From contig URJB01000006.1 of the NCBI GenBank assembly GCA_900548145.1, forward strand, positions 20,346-84,345: DNA of 64,000 nucleotides, given 5' to 3'. This DNA is from an uncultured Eubacteriales bacterium. Its GTDB lineage: Bacteria; Bacillota; Clostridia; Christensenellales; Aristaeellaceae. Below, piece by piece: positions 1 through 7,454 of this stretch. The translations under genes were made by a program, and so were the position numbers. Each line of letters starts with the position of its first letter. Position 1 is the stretch's first letter. The notes below the pieces were generated by a model. It was not told where the DNA came from and searched no databases. It saw only the letters and a list, made by a program, of their open reading frames with translations.

Positions 1-423
1 GTCCAGAAACAGAATGTCGAAGTCCGCCAGCAGCGCCCGGGCAATGGCAACCCGGCGTTTCATACCGCCGCTGAACTCCCGCACAGACCGGGAAAGGCTC
101 TCCTTTTCCAGCCCAAGCCGAAGGAGCAGCGTTTCCGTCTCCACCGGCAGACCGCCGCACACGAACCGCACGTTTTCCGCGGCGGTCAGCTGTTCCAGCA
201 GCCGGTCTTCCTGAAAAACGGCGCTCATGCGCAGACCATCCAGCCCCGCGATGCCGCCGCCGTCCGGGCGTTCCAGTGCCATCAACAGCCGCAGCAGCGT
301 GGTCTTGCCGCAGCCTGAAGGCCCCATCAGGCAAAGATGCTCGCCGCTTTCCATCGTCAGCGAGAAATCCCTCAGCACGGGCTTTCCGTCGTAGGCTTTG
401 CACAAATGCTCGATGCGGATCAT
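1..423 (-). CDS. ABC transporter ATP-binding protein, SsuB/TauB type (3' end beyond window)
   Basis: The first 141 codons are present; the gene runs off the left edge. Read on the minus strand it begins MIRIEHLCKAYDGKPVL. A Walker A motif (GPSGCGKTT) lies near residues 34-42, a Q-loop (FQED) near 70 and an ABC signature (FSGGMKRR) near 118-125, and the visible part ends at the Walker B (ILFLD). This is the nitrate/sulfonate/taurine-type importer ATPase. Its ATG overlaps the stop of the permease gene before it (ATGA), so the two are probably translationally coupled. It should energise the permease and binding protein of the same operon. The substrate cannot be read from the sequence. Confidence 0.93.
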   Translation of the reverse strand, partial: MIRIEHLCKAYDGKPVLRDFSLTMESGEHLCLMGPSGCGKTTLLRLLMALERPDGGGIAGLDGLRMSAVFQEDRLLEQLTAAENVRFVCGGLPVETETLLLRLGLEKESLSRSVREFSGGMKRRVAIARALLADFDILFLD

Positions 424-1187
424 GCGCAAAGCCTCCTTTCGATCAGTCCCACCAGCAGGGACAGCAGCTTTTCGCAGCCCACGCTCAGTAGCACGATAGT
501 CAGCGTCCAACAGAACAGATCGGGCGTTTCCAGATAAATCTTGGCCTGATAGAGCTTTTCGCCGATGGAACCGGAGGGCATTCCGATAACCTCCGCCGCC
601 ACGCCGCTTTTCCAGCACAGGCCGATGGCGATATTCATGCCCGACCGCAGGTAAGGCATGGCCGAGGGCAGATAGATGCCCCAAAGCCGCCGGGCGAAAG
701 GCACCCGAAACAGCCGTGCCATTTCCAGAAGCTGGGGATCGGTGTGGCACAGGCCGGTCAGCGTGTTCTGATACAGCACCGGGAAGGCGATCATCAGGCT
801 GATGAGGATGGACAGGTTCCGGCTGGGCACCCACAAAAGCGCCAAAATGACAAAAGAAGCCACAGGAATGGCCTTCACGGTGGCGGTCAGGGGACTGAGC
901 AGCTGCCGCACCCAGCGGTGACGGTAGCTGAGCACTGCCAGCACCAGCGCCAGCGCCAGACTCAGGAAAAAGCCCAGCAGAATATGCCCCAGCGAGAAGC
1001 CCACCGATTGCCAGAACTGGGGCTGCCACAGGAGCTGAAAAAAACGCTGGATCGCCTGCAGGGGCGATACCAGCAAAATGGGCTCGTCCACCCAGCGGGC
1101 GGCGGCCTCCCAGCAGAGAAGCCAGAAGGCCGCCGCCCACAGGGGGATAGAGCGCTTTTTCTTAGCGCTGGAAGTAGAAAGCGTCAT
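420..1187 (-). CDS. ABC transporter permease, SsuC/TauC type
   Basis: A 255-residue polytopic inner-membrane protein with about six hydrophobic segments. The EAA-like cytoplasmic loop that contacts the ATPase is around residues 155-185 (ARLFRVPFARRLWGIYLPSA). Length and pattern fit binding-protein-dependent permeases of the nitrate/sulfonate/taurine family. The ATG lies 26 bp inside the 3' end of the binding-protein gene and its stop overlaps the ATPase start, so the operon is tightly packed. The ribosome site is weak, which suggests translation depends on the upstream gene. The substrate is unknown; in this superfamily it can be an aliphatic sulfonate, a thiamine precursor or a guanidine-like compound. 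Confidence 0.92.
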   Translation of the reverse strand: MTLSTSSAKKKRSIPLWAAAFWLLCWEAAARWVDEPILLVSPLQAIQRFFQLLWQPQFWQSVGFSLGHILLGFFLSLALALVLAVLSYRHRWVRQLLSPLTATVKAIPVASFVILALLWVPSRNLSILISLMIAFPVLYQNTLTGLCHTDPQLLEMARLFRVPFARRLWGIYLPSAMPYLRSGMNIAIGLCWKSGVAAEVIGMPSGSIGEKLYQAKIYLETPDLFCWTLTIVLLSVGCEKLLSLLVGLIERRLCA

Positions 1188-2139
1188 CCGGCAGCGCGCC
1201 GCCCACGGACTGGGGGTTCTGGTCGAAGAGCACCTTCAGATAGCCGGAAAGCTGCTCCTTCATTTCCGCCCCTTCGATAAACACGATCTGGCAATAGGGC
1301 AGAGCCTTCTGAGCCACAGCCTCGGGCACGATGTCAAAGGCGGCGATCAGCTTGGCGGCGGCGTCCACGTTGGCGTTCACATATTCCACGGAGGCCTTGT
1401 AGCCGTCCAGGAACTTGCTGACTTCTTCGGGATGCTCGGCCACATAGTCGGTGCGGGCAATGACGATGCCGGTCAGCATGGCGCTGGGCTCCTCGCTGCC
1501 TTCCTGCAGCTTGGCCCACTCAGCGGTCAGATCCAGCGCCACATGGACGCTGTCCTGCTTCATCTGGGCGGTGGTCACGAAGGGCTGAGGCAGCACGGCC
1601 ACGGAGCCTTCGTTGCTCAAGAGGGCGGCCAGACACTCGGAATGCTCGGACTTGTATTCCACGGTCACGTCTTTTTCAGGGTCAATGCCGTTGCCTTCCA
1701 GCAGGTAGTTCAGGGCATATTCGGGGGTGGCGCCCTTGCCGCTGGAATAAATGGTGCGGCCCCGCAGATCCTCAAAGGAATGGACGGTCTGTTCGCCGTT
1801 TTCCACCACGTAGAGGATGCCCAGCGTGTTGATGGCCAGCACCTGCACCTTGCCCTGCGTGTTGTTGTACAGCACGGAGCCCAGATTGGCGGGCACGGCG
1901 GCGATGTCGATCTCGCCCTTCACCAGTTTGGGGGTAATTTCGTCGATCGCAGAAGCAATGCTGAAATCATAGCTGGCGGCCTCGTCGGTCATCAGCTTGC
2001 TCAGGCCCATGGCGGTAGGGCCCTTCATGGCCATCACCCGGGGCAGGGCTTCGGTTCCCTCGGCGAAAGAAACGGCGCATACAGACAGCGCCATGCAGGC
2101 GACCAGCAAAACGGAAAGTAACTTTTTCAAAGCGTTCAT
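1162..2139 (-). CDS. ABC transporter substrate-binding protein, NMT1/SsuA type
   Basis: A secreted periplasmic-type binding protein of 325 residues. I chose the ATG at 2139 because an AGGAGG lies about 11 nt before it; the longer frame from 2163 would put that Shine-Dalgarno inside the gene. A signal peptide (MNALKKLLSVLLVACMAL...) ends near SFA|EG. Motifs typical of the family include GPTAMGLSKL near residue 40 and SSGKGATPEYALNYLL near 125. It should capture the ligand for the permease and ATPase downstream. No lipobox cysteine is convincing at the cleavage site, so anchoring is unclear. Confidence 0.92.
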   Translation of the reverse strand: MNALKKLLSVLLVACMALSVCAVSFAEGTEALPRVMAMKGPTAMGLSKLMTDEAASYDFSIASAIDEITPKLVKGEIDIAAVPANLGSVLYNNTQGKVQVLAINTLGILYVVENGEQTVHSFEDLRGRTIYSSGKGATPEYALNYLLEGNGIDPEKDVTVEYKSEHSECLAALLSNEGSVAVLPQPFVTTAQMKQDSVHVALDLTAEWAKLQEGSEEPSAMLTGIVIARTDYVAEHPEEVSKFLDGYKASVEYVNANVDAAAKLIAAFDIVPEAVAQKALPYCQIVFIEGAEMKEQLSGYLKVLFDQNPQSVGGALPDDAFYFQR

Positions 2140-2159
2140 AATCAGATATTTCCTCCTGT

Positions 2160-2435
2160 TCAATCAGTTTCATTGGTAGGATTGGGTTTGGACTGCACCA
2201 GAGCACTCTTGACCTGTACGCCGGGAAGATTGCCCATCTTGCCGGTCATGGCCCCCAGTTGATCGTTGGTGCCCCGAACGATCAGGCAGATCACAGACTG
2301 CCCCCGGGACGGGCTGGGTACGCCCATGCGGCCTTCGATCATGGCCGCAAAGGAAGACAGAATTTCGTTGACCTTCGGCACCGACTGCCGATCCTCGATC
2401 ACGATGCCCACAAAGCCCAGACGTTCCTCCGTCAT
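2160..2435 (-). CDS. TM1266-family (iron-only hydrogenase system) putative regulator
   Basis: A 91-residue protein with the signature of the TM1266 family: an opening RLGFVGIVIED strand, the GRMGVP turn near residues 36-41, SVICLIVRG and the terminal GNLPGVQVKSAL. The fold is ACT/NikR-C-like, and members are proposed metal- or ligand-sensing regulators found beside [FeFe]-hydrogenase maturation genes. Here it is the first gene of an ABC importer operon, 20 nt before the binding-protein start. That association suggests it senses something linked to the imported substrate; this is inference. The ATG at 2435 follows a GGGGGG-type ribosome site just downstream of a transcription attenuator. Confidence 0.88.
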   Translation of the reverse strand: MTEERLGFVGIVIEDRQSVPKVNEILSSFAAMIEGRMGVPSPSRGQSVICLIVRGTNDQLGAMTGKMGNLPGVQVKSALVQSKPNPTNETD

Positions 2436-2467
2436 CCGGCACGCCCCCCTTTTTCAAAAACTTGTTG

Positions 2468-2506
2468 AAAACACAAAAACCGTCAGACGCACCTCTGCGC
2501 CTACGG
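2468..2506 (-). terminator. Intrinsic terminator inside the leader of the TM1266-ABC operon
   Basis: On the minus strand the arms CCGTAGGCGCA and TGCGTCTGACGG (2506-2496 and 2491-2480) pair around a GAGG loop, with one bulged base, and are followed by TTTTTGTGTTTT. It lies before the first gene and after a good promoter, so it would stop transcription unless it is prevented from forming. Confidence 0.8.
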
Positions 2507-2634
2507 CCCTTTTCGTTGATTCAGCATATGGCTTTCCCTCCCTCTTCTTGGACGTTGACGCATCCCCGTCCGCAAATTAGAATGATGTTTCTGCGGCTGG
2601 CCCTCACGTCTCCGCTCGGGTTTGCCGCCAAAAA
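2507..2634 (-). promoter_or_regulatory. Riboswitch-like leader with antiterminator candidate
   Basis: About 130 nt of untranslated leader between the promoter and the terminator. Two local hairpins are visible: CCGCA/TGCGG (arms at 2591-2597 and 2570-2574 region) and GGACG/CGTCC (around 2551-2572). The segment TGCGTCAACG at 2562-2553 can pair over 9 of 10 positions with the 5' arm of the downstream terminator (CGTAGGCGCA, 2505-2496), so it is a ready antiterminator. I could not match it to TPP, cobalamin, SAM, guanidine-I, c-di-GMP or Moco riboswitch consensus by eye. Function as a ligand- or protein-controlled attenuator is inference. Confidence 0.6.
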
Positions 2635-2635
2635 G

Positions 2636-2664
2636 AGTATACCCCATTTTCGGCAAAATGAAAA
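2636..2664 (-). promoter_or_regulatory. Promoter of the TM1266-ABC operon
   Basis: TATACT (-10, 2641-2636) is preceded by TTTTCA (-35, 2664-2659) with a 17-nt spacer. It would start transcription near 2629, just before the riboswitch-like leader. Confidence 0.6.
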
Positions 2665-2692
2665 GCCCGGACGAAAAAAAGTCAGGCTTTTC

Positions 2693-2710
2693 AAAAAGGC
2701 TTTTTCAGCC
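2693..2710 (-). terminator. Short terminator at the 3' end of the PepSY-like gene
   Basis: GGCT-GAAAA-AGCC followed by TTTTT; the first arm includes the stop codon of the gene at 2705. A larger AAAAGCC/GGCTTTT hairpin follows directly. Confidence 0.55.
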
Positions 2711-3373
2711 GTCTCCTTCCCCCGGGCCGCACAGCACCAGAATCGCGCCGTCTGTCGCGCGAACATTCACCTGATAAGCGTCCAGCACATTGATCGGTGA
2801 GCAGAAAAAGAATTGCCAGTACGGCACGGACAGAAACTCGCTTTCATGAACAATGCCGTATTGTACCGTTTGGAAACGCGCCAACGTCGCGTCCGTTTCT
2901 CCATAGGCGTACTCCATATTTTCAATGGCGATGGCCAACGCTTTTTCCAGCGGCATATCTCCCGGCCGGGGCTCGTCAAAGCAGGAGCCGCGGGCCTTCA
3001 ATCCCTCAAAATACAGCGTGTTTTCCGCGCCCAACGCTTCCAGAAGGATTCCGCCCTGCGTCAGCTCCGGCTTTCGCCCCAACGGCTGAGGAAGATATCC
3101 CGTCACGATCCAGCCGCGTATTTCCTTTCTCTCCTCATTGTCGCAAAAGGAGACATAGGCCATTTCATAGGTTTTCAGCCAGTTTTCGTCCTCCGGCCTC
3201 CCTTGCTCGGGAGGCTCCACCAGCCGGTACTCCTCGTCCTCCTGCAAAGTGGCGATACACTCCAGCCGATCCGAAAACACGGGCGTTTCCACCGACACAT
3301 AATCCGCCAGCGCCGGTGCGCAGCACAGGCTCAGACATAAAAACAGCGCCATAGCTCTGTGAAAAGACTTCAT
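2705..3373 (-). CDS. Secreted protein of unknown function with PepSY-like C-terminus
   Basis: I place the start at 3373 (MKSFHRAMALFLCLSLCCAPALADY), after a GAGAGGAAG ribosome site; upstream codons of the open frame run through a terminator. The 222-residue product has a signal peptide ending near ALA|DY. The C-terminal segment (DAYQVNVRATDGAILVL) has the strand-turn pattern of PepSY/YpeB-type domains. A similar terminal pattern occurs in the otherwise different protein at 10208-11035. Function is unknown; proteins of this kind are often proposed to bind or inhibit extracellular proteases, and the next gene upstream is an S41 protease, though a terminator separates them. Confidence 0.7.
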   Translation of the reverse strand: MKSFHRAMALFLCLSLCCAPALADYVSVETPVFSDRLECIATLQEDEEYRLVEPPEQGRPEDENWLKTYEMAYVSFCDNEERKEIRGWIVTGYLPQPLGRKPELTQGGILLEALGAENTLYFEGLKARGSCFDEPRPGDMPLEKALAIAIENMEYAYGETDATLARFQTVQYGIVHESEFLSVPYWQFFFCSPINVLDAYQVNVRATDGAILVLCGPGEGDG

Positions 3374-3405
3374 CGGTTTCTTCCTCTCTCCCGTTTTCTT
3401 TCCCC

Positions 3406-3449
3406 GATAAAACGAAAGAAGGATGGCCTTTTCATCCATCCTTCTTTCG
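3406..3449 (-). terminator. Terminator after the S41 protease gene
   Basis: A 14-bp perfect stem, CGAAAGAAGGATGG with its complement (3449-3436 and 3426-3413), a 9-nt loop and TTTTAT on the minus strand. Confidence 0.85.
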
Positions 3450-3464
3450 GGAATTTTCTTTTGA

Positions 3465-4703
3465 TTACGGCAGTTTTTCCACGGCCACATCATAGGCGAT
3501 TTTCAGCTGAGGGTCGTTCATATCGCCGATGTCATACATAACGTCCTTATTTTCCTCGGGCATTTCGGCGATCACATCCGGCGTGATGCCCTTGTGATGC
3601 ACCTCGTTGCCGTTGGGCGTGAAATACTGGGCCACGGTCAGCTGCATGCCTGCGCCCCGGGTGCCCACGGGCAGCACGTACTGCACCACGCCCTTGCCGT
3701 AGGTGGTCACGCCTACGATGGTCGCACGGCCGTAGTCCTGCAGGCAGCCGGAGAGGATCTCACTGGCAGAGGCGGAGTTTTCGTTCACCAGCACCACCAG
3801 CGGAATATCATTCTTGCCCTGATGGAGCTGATACGTCTCCTCGCTGCCGTCCCGGTAGCGCAGAGAGGCCACCGTGCCGCTTTCCAGGAACAGATCGGCC
3901 ACCTTCACCGCGTCGTCCACCCAGCCGCCTGGATTGTCCCGCAGGTCGATGAGCAGCACCTTCGCACCCTCGTCCAGCAGGCTGTTCATATGCTCCTTGA
4001 ATGCCGTGGAGCAGTCGCCGCTGAACTCATAGAGGGAGATATAGCCCACGCTGTTTTCCAACATACAGGAGTTGACGTAATTCACATGCACCTGCGCCCG
4101 GGTGATGACGAAATCCATCAGCTGGCCGTCCCGGAGCACCTGCACGTTGACGGGCTTGCCCACCTCGCCCCGCATGATGTCCACCGCATCCTGCAGGCTG
4201 GTGGCGGTCACGTCCAGATCCTCTACCTTGGAAAGAATATCGCCCTTGCGCAGTCCGGCTTCCAGCGCCGGGCTGTCCAGAAAGACCCGAGTAACGGTAC
4301 ACAGGCCGGTCTGATAATTCGCCATGATCTGAATACCTACGCCGGCGTAGTTGCCCTCGTCGTCCGCCCACATCTTGGCATAATTCTCCGGGGTGTAATA
4401 GAAGGTGTAGGGATCGTCCAGACCGTAAAGCAGGCCCATGGCCGCGCCCTCCAGCATTCCTTCCTCGTCCGGCTCCTGATAGTAATACTGGTCGACGATC
4501 TGCTTGATCTCGTCCAGTTCTTCGTATTGCTTGAGCCGCTCATACTCCTCCTTGGAGATCGTGACCATCTCGCCGTCGCTGGCAGCCGTGCTCTCGCCGG
4601 TCAGCGCGTCGGTAATGGTGGTGGGCAGCAGCGAGCAGCTAGTCAGCATGACCAGCACCAGCGTCAGAAGAACGGTCATCTTGCGGGCCTTGGTCCATTT
4701 CAT
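3465..4703 (-). CDS. S41 family C-terminal processing protease (lipoprotein)
   Basis: A 412-residue carboxyl-terminal protease. The N-terminus has a lipobox (LTSC, Cys 23), predicting a lipoprotein on the outer face of the membrane. A PDZ domain spans roughly residues 115-205 (GVGIQIMANYQTG; LRKGDIL). The catalytic core follows, with the SASASEI motif (predicted Ser 312) and Lys 337 in TTYGKG, 25 residues apart as in CtpA/CtpB. Such enzymes trim or degrade envelope and stress-signalling proteins. It lies 30 nt after the CdaR-type gene on the same strand, so the two may be cotranscribed. All catalytic residues are present. Confidence 0.93.
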   Translation of the reverse strand: MKWTKARKMTVLLTLVLVMLTSCSLLPTTITDALTGESTAASDGEMVTISKEEYERLKQYEELDEIKQIVDQYYYQEPDEEGMLEGAAMGLLYGLDDPYTFYYTPENYAKMWADDEGNYAGVGIQIMANYQTGLCTVTRVFLDSPALEAGLRKGDILSKVEDLDVTATSLQDAVDIMRGEVGKPVNVQVLRDGQLMDFVITRAQVHVNYVNSCMLENSVGYISLYEFSGDCSTAFKEHMNSLLDEGAKVLLIDLRDNPGGWVDDAVKVADLFLESGTVASLRYRDGSEETYQLHQGKNDIPLVVLVNENSASASEILSGCLQDYGRATIVGVTTYGKGVVQYVLPVGTRGAGMQLTVAQYFTPNGNEVHHKGITPDVIAEMPEENKDVMYDIGDMNDPQLKIAYDVAVEKLP

Positions 4704-4733
4704 ACGATCACCCCGTTTCCATTCATTTGAAAA

Positions 4734-5804
4734 TCACAGAATTTCTCTGGGTTTTTCCTGTCCGCAGCGCTTGAGCTTGTAGAGGATCTTGAACGTCACC
4801 GCGTCATCGAAGTGGCGCAAGTCCAGCCCCGTCTGCCGCTGCACCTTGTCCAGCCGGTACACCAGCGTGTTGCGGTGGATGAACAGCTGCCGTGCCGTAT
4901 CGGAAAGGTTCAGGTCCTTGCGGAAGAACATTTCGATGGTTTGCAGCATTTCTTCGTTAAAAAGCTTGGCCGTCTTGCGGTTGAACAAAAGCGAATGATA
5001 CCGCAGACTGTCCTCCCGGGGCACGCTCATCAAGAAGCGTTCCAGCATGAGGCGGCTGAAAAGGAAAATATGCTCCTCCGGATTGAACAGCTGGCCCACT
5101 TCGATGGCCCGTTTGGCCTCGGCATAGCTTTCGCCCAGCAGAGCAAGGTTATTCTTGCTTTCGCCCACGCCCGCCGCCATATTCAGGGCGGCTTCTTCCA
5201 TCAGGGTCTCCTGCACGGCCAGCACGTACTGTTCCAGCTCCGCCGCGCCGTCGATGCCCTCCATATCCTTAATAAGGGCCGCTTCCCGACGGTTCATTTC
5301 CACCAGCACGTCCGTTTCGCCCAGCGGCAGCAACTCGCCCAGCGTACTGTAGGCGCTGGCCTTGTCGGTATCGTCCAGCTGGAACACAATGACGCAGCGA
5401 TTCATTTCCAACGGAATTTTATGTTCCGCCGCCCGGGCCGCCAGCTCCGCGCCAGTCAGCTCCTGCCGCAGCGCCTTGCGGTATACATCGGAATAGCCGG
5501 AAATGGAAAGACTGCTCTTGAGCAGACTCATGACCATAGCGTCCGCAAGGCACAGCACGTCGCCCGCGCCGGGCGCGGAGGCCTGCGCCGCCAGATACAG
5601 TGCGGGATGAATATCCAGAACCCGCACCAGCGCGTCGCCCACATGATGGTTGATCCCGGAGGCCAAAGTAGAAGCGGGCACGGCAATTCCCGGGCCGTCC
5701 TCCGGCACGATGCAGGCTCCGTCCGCGTCCAACAGACGCAGGGGAAGACTCAATTCCTGAAAAACTTTGGCGATTTTGCGAAGATACCGCTTTTCAATAT
5801 ACAC
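4734..5804 (-). CDS. CdaR/PucR-type transcriptional regulator
   Basis: A 356-residue regulator. The start is taken as GTG at 5804 because AAAGGAGC lies 9 nt before it; the open frame extends 15 codons further but would contain that site. The N-terminal part resembles ligand-recognition domains of sugar-diacid regulators, followed by a GGDEF-like CdaR central domain. The C-terminus (about 300-350) is the PucR/CdaR helix-turn-helix: LNLSDTARQLFIHRNTLVYR and DLRHFDDAVTFKIL. It should bind DNA as a dimer and respond to a small carboxylate; no target gene is evident here. It has its own promoter and may read into the S41 protease gene. Confidence 0.87.
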   Translation of the reverse strand: MYIEKRYLRKIAKVFQELSLPLRLLDADGACIVPEDGPGIAVPASTLASGINHHVGDALVRVLDIHPALYLAAQASAPGAGDVLCLADAMVMSLLKSSLSISGYSDVYRKALRQELTGAELAARAAEHKIPLEMNRCVIVFQLDDTDKASAYSTLGELLPLGETDVLVEMNRREAALIKDMEGIDGAAELEQYVLAVQETLMEEAALNMAAGVGESKNNLALLGESYAEAKRAIEVGQLFNPEEHIFLFSRLMLERFLMSVPREDSLRYHSLLFNRKTAKLFNEEMLQTIEMFFRKDLNLSDTARQLFIHRNTLVYRLDKVQRQTGLDLRHFDDAVTFKILYKLKRCGQEKPREIL

Positions 5805-5861
5805 GCGAGGCTTGCTCCTTTCCTGTCCCGGCCAGCGCCGGGAGGCCAAAAGACCGCATCC

Positions 5862-5890
5862 ATTATAGCGGATTCCGACAAAAAAGTACA
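5862..5890 (-). promoter_or_regulatory. Promoter of the CdaR-type gene
   Basis: TATAAT (5867-5862) with a weak TGTACT 17 nt upstream. A better TTGACT lies 22 nt upstream, too far for normal spacing. Confidence 0.55.
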
Positions 5891-5958
5891 GTCAAAACCC
5901 TTTGGGAAAGAAGCGGAAAAGTAAAAACAAAGGAAGATCAAATGAAACAAAGACGAAG

Positions 5959-7215
5959 TTATACCGGGTAATCGTCCAGGCGCTCGATATCTGCGCCCAG
6001 CAGGCGCAGCTTTTCAGGCAGATTCTGGTAGCCACGCTCGATATGTCCCGAGGGGTCGCTGAGCAGCGTTTCCCCCTCCGCCATCAGCCCGGCCAGCATC
6101 AGCGCCGCGCCCGCCCGGAGATCGGTACTGCGCAGGCTGGTTCCCCGCAGCGGATAGCCGCCCTCCACCAGCGCCACGTTGTTCTCCACCCGGATACGCC
6201 CGCCCAGACGGCAGAGTTCAGCCACGTGCATGAAACGGTTCTCGAACACGGTTTCGTGGATCATGCTCTGCCCGTGGCAGCGCAAGGCCACCACGGTCAT
6301 CGGGGCCTGCATATCGGTGGGAAAGCCCGGATAGGCTAACGTACGCACCTCGAAGGGCGAGACTGCCGAACCGCTGAGCCGGATGCCCGCGTGGGTCTCC
6401 CGAATGCCAACGCCCGTCTCCGCCAGCTTGAACAGCAGAGAGCGCAGATGCTCCGCACAGGCTCCCCGCACCAGAACGCTGCCCTCGGTGACGGCGGCGG
6501 CGCACAGCAGCGTCCCCGCCTCGATGCGGTCGGGAATGGGCCGGTATACCGCCCCGTGGAGCCGCTCCACCCCCAAAATGGTGATAGTCTCGGTGCCCGC
6601 CCCAGAAATGCTGGCCCCCATCAGGTTCAGGCAGTTGGCCAGATCGACGATCTCCGGCTCCTTGGCCGCGTTTTCCAGCACCGTCAGTCCCCGGGCCAGT
6701 GCGGCGGCCATCATCAGGTTCTCTGTGGCGCCCACGCTGGGCAGGTCCAGATAGATTCGCGCCCCGGAAAGCCGTCCCGACAGCTGCCGCTTGCCGCCCA
6801 GCGGATGCACCTGCGCGCCCAAGGCCTGCAAGCCCTTCAAATGAAGGTCGATGGGCCGCTGCCCGATGGCGCAGCCTCCGGGCAATCCCACACACGCACT
6901 GCCGCTGCGGGCCAGAATGGGGCCGAGGATCAGAATGCTGGCCCGAAGGCGGCGCATGTTTTCCTCATGAAGCGGGCTTTGGGGCTGCAGGGCGCAGACG
7001 GAGACCTCCGTTCCGCTGCGTGTCACCTGCGCGCCGCAATCCCGCAAGATGGTCAGAAGCGTTTCCACATCCGTGATGCGTGGCACTTCCTTCAATACCA
7101 GTGGTTCCTCCGTCAGCAATCCCGCGGCCAGCAGCGGCAGCACCGCGTTTTTGGCGGCGTGCACCTCCACTTCGCCGCTCAGCACCGGGCTGTGACGGAT
7201 GAGATAAGTTGCCAT
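5959..7215 (-). CDS. murA: UDP-N-acetylglucosamine 1-carboxyvinyltransferase (MurA)
   Basis: First committed step of peptidoglycan synthesis: transfer of enolpyruvate from PEP to UDP-GlcNAc, in the cytoplasm. The start is the ATG at 7215, 7 nt after AGGAGG; two upstream ATGs lie too close to that site. With this start the 418-residue product has Lys 22-Asn 23 in HAAKNAVL and Cys 115 in LPGGCAIGQRP, matching the catalytic numbering of the family exactly. The inside-out alpha/beta barrel pattern is intact, with the terminal DPSGHIERGYQNL. The gene is divergent from uvrB. The active-site Cys predicts fosfomycin sensitivity of the enzyme. Confidence 0.97.
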   Translation of the reverse strand: MATYLIRHSPVLSGEVEVHAAKNAVLPLLAAGLLTEEPLVLKEVPRITDVETLLTILRDCGAQVTRSGTEVSVCALQPQSPLHEENMRRLRASILILGPILARSGSACVGLPGGCAIGQRPIDLHLKGLQALGAQVHPLGGKRQLSGRLSGARIYLDLPSVGATENLMMAAALARGLTVLENAAKEPEIVDLANCLNLMGASISGAGTETITILGVERLHGAVYRPIPDRIEAGTLLCAAAVTEGSVLVRGACAEHLRSLLFKLAETGVGIRETHAGIRLSGSAVSPFEVRTLAYPGFPTDMQAPMTVVALRCHGQSMIHETVFENRFMHVAELCRLGGRIRVENNVALVEGGYPLRGTSLRSTDLRAGAALMLAGLMAEGETLLSDPSGHIERGYQNLPEKLRLLGADIERLDDYPV

Positions 7216-7394
7216 GTTCATCCCTCCTGTCGCGGTCATTTTGACCCCGGCGCAAAAGCCGCATGAGGGGTGGAAAGGTTTTTCAGCCGCCCCGAAAAGC
7301 TTTTTTCAGCCGTTCTTCGGCAGGCTTTGTCAGCATAGCGTCCGTTTTGCGCCTGCAGCCGTCCCTTGGCTGGCGGCATTTGTCTCGCCCGTTC

Positions 7395-7423
7395 TTTTCC
7401 GAAACGGGAAAGCGTGCTATAAT
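7395..7423 (+). promoter_or_regulatory. Promoter of uvrB
   Basis: TGC-TATAAT extended -10 at 7415-7423 with a weak TTTTCC 17 nt upstream, ending 31 nt before the uvrB start. Confidence 0.65.
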
Positions 7424-7454
7424 AAAGCCAGTTTTTGGAAAGGATCAGGTTCCG

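Noticed and set aside
2507..2634. Known riboswitch (TPP, cobalamin, SAM, c-di-GMP, guanidine) in the leader
   Set aside because: The conserved cores (for example CTGAGA, GCCACTG, or the guanidine-I GGTTCCG) are absent; only the expression platform is clear.
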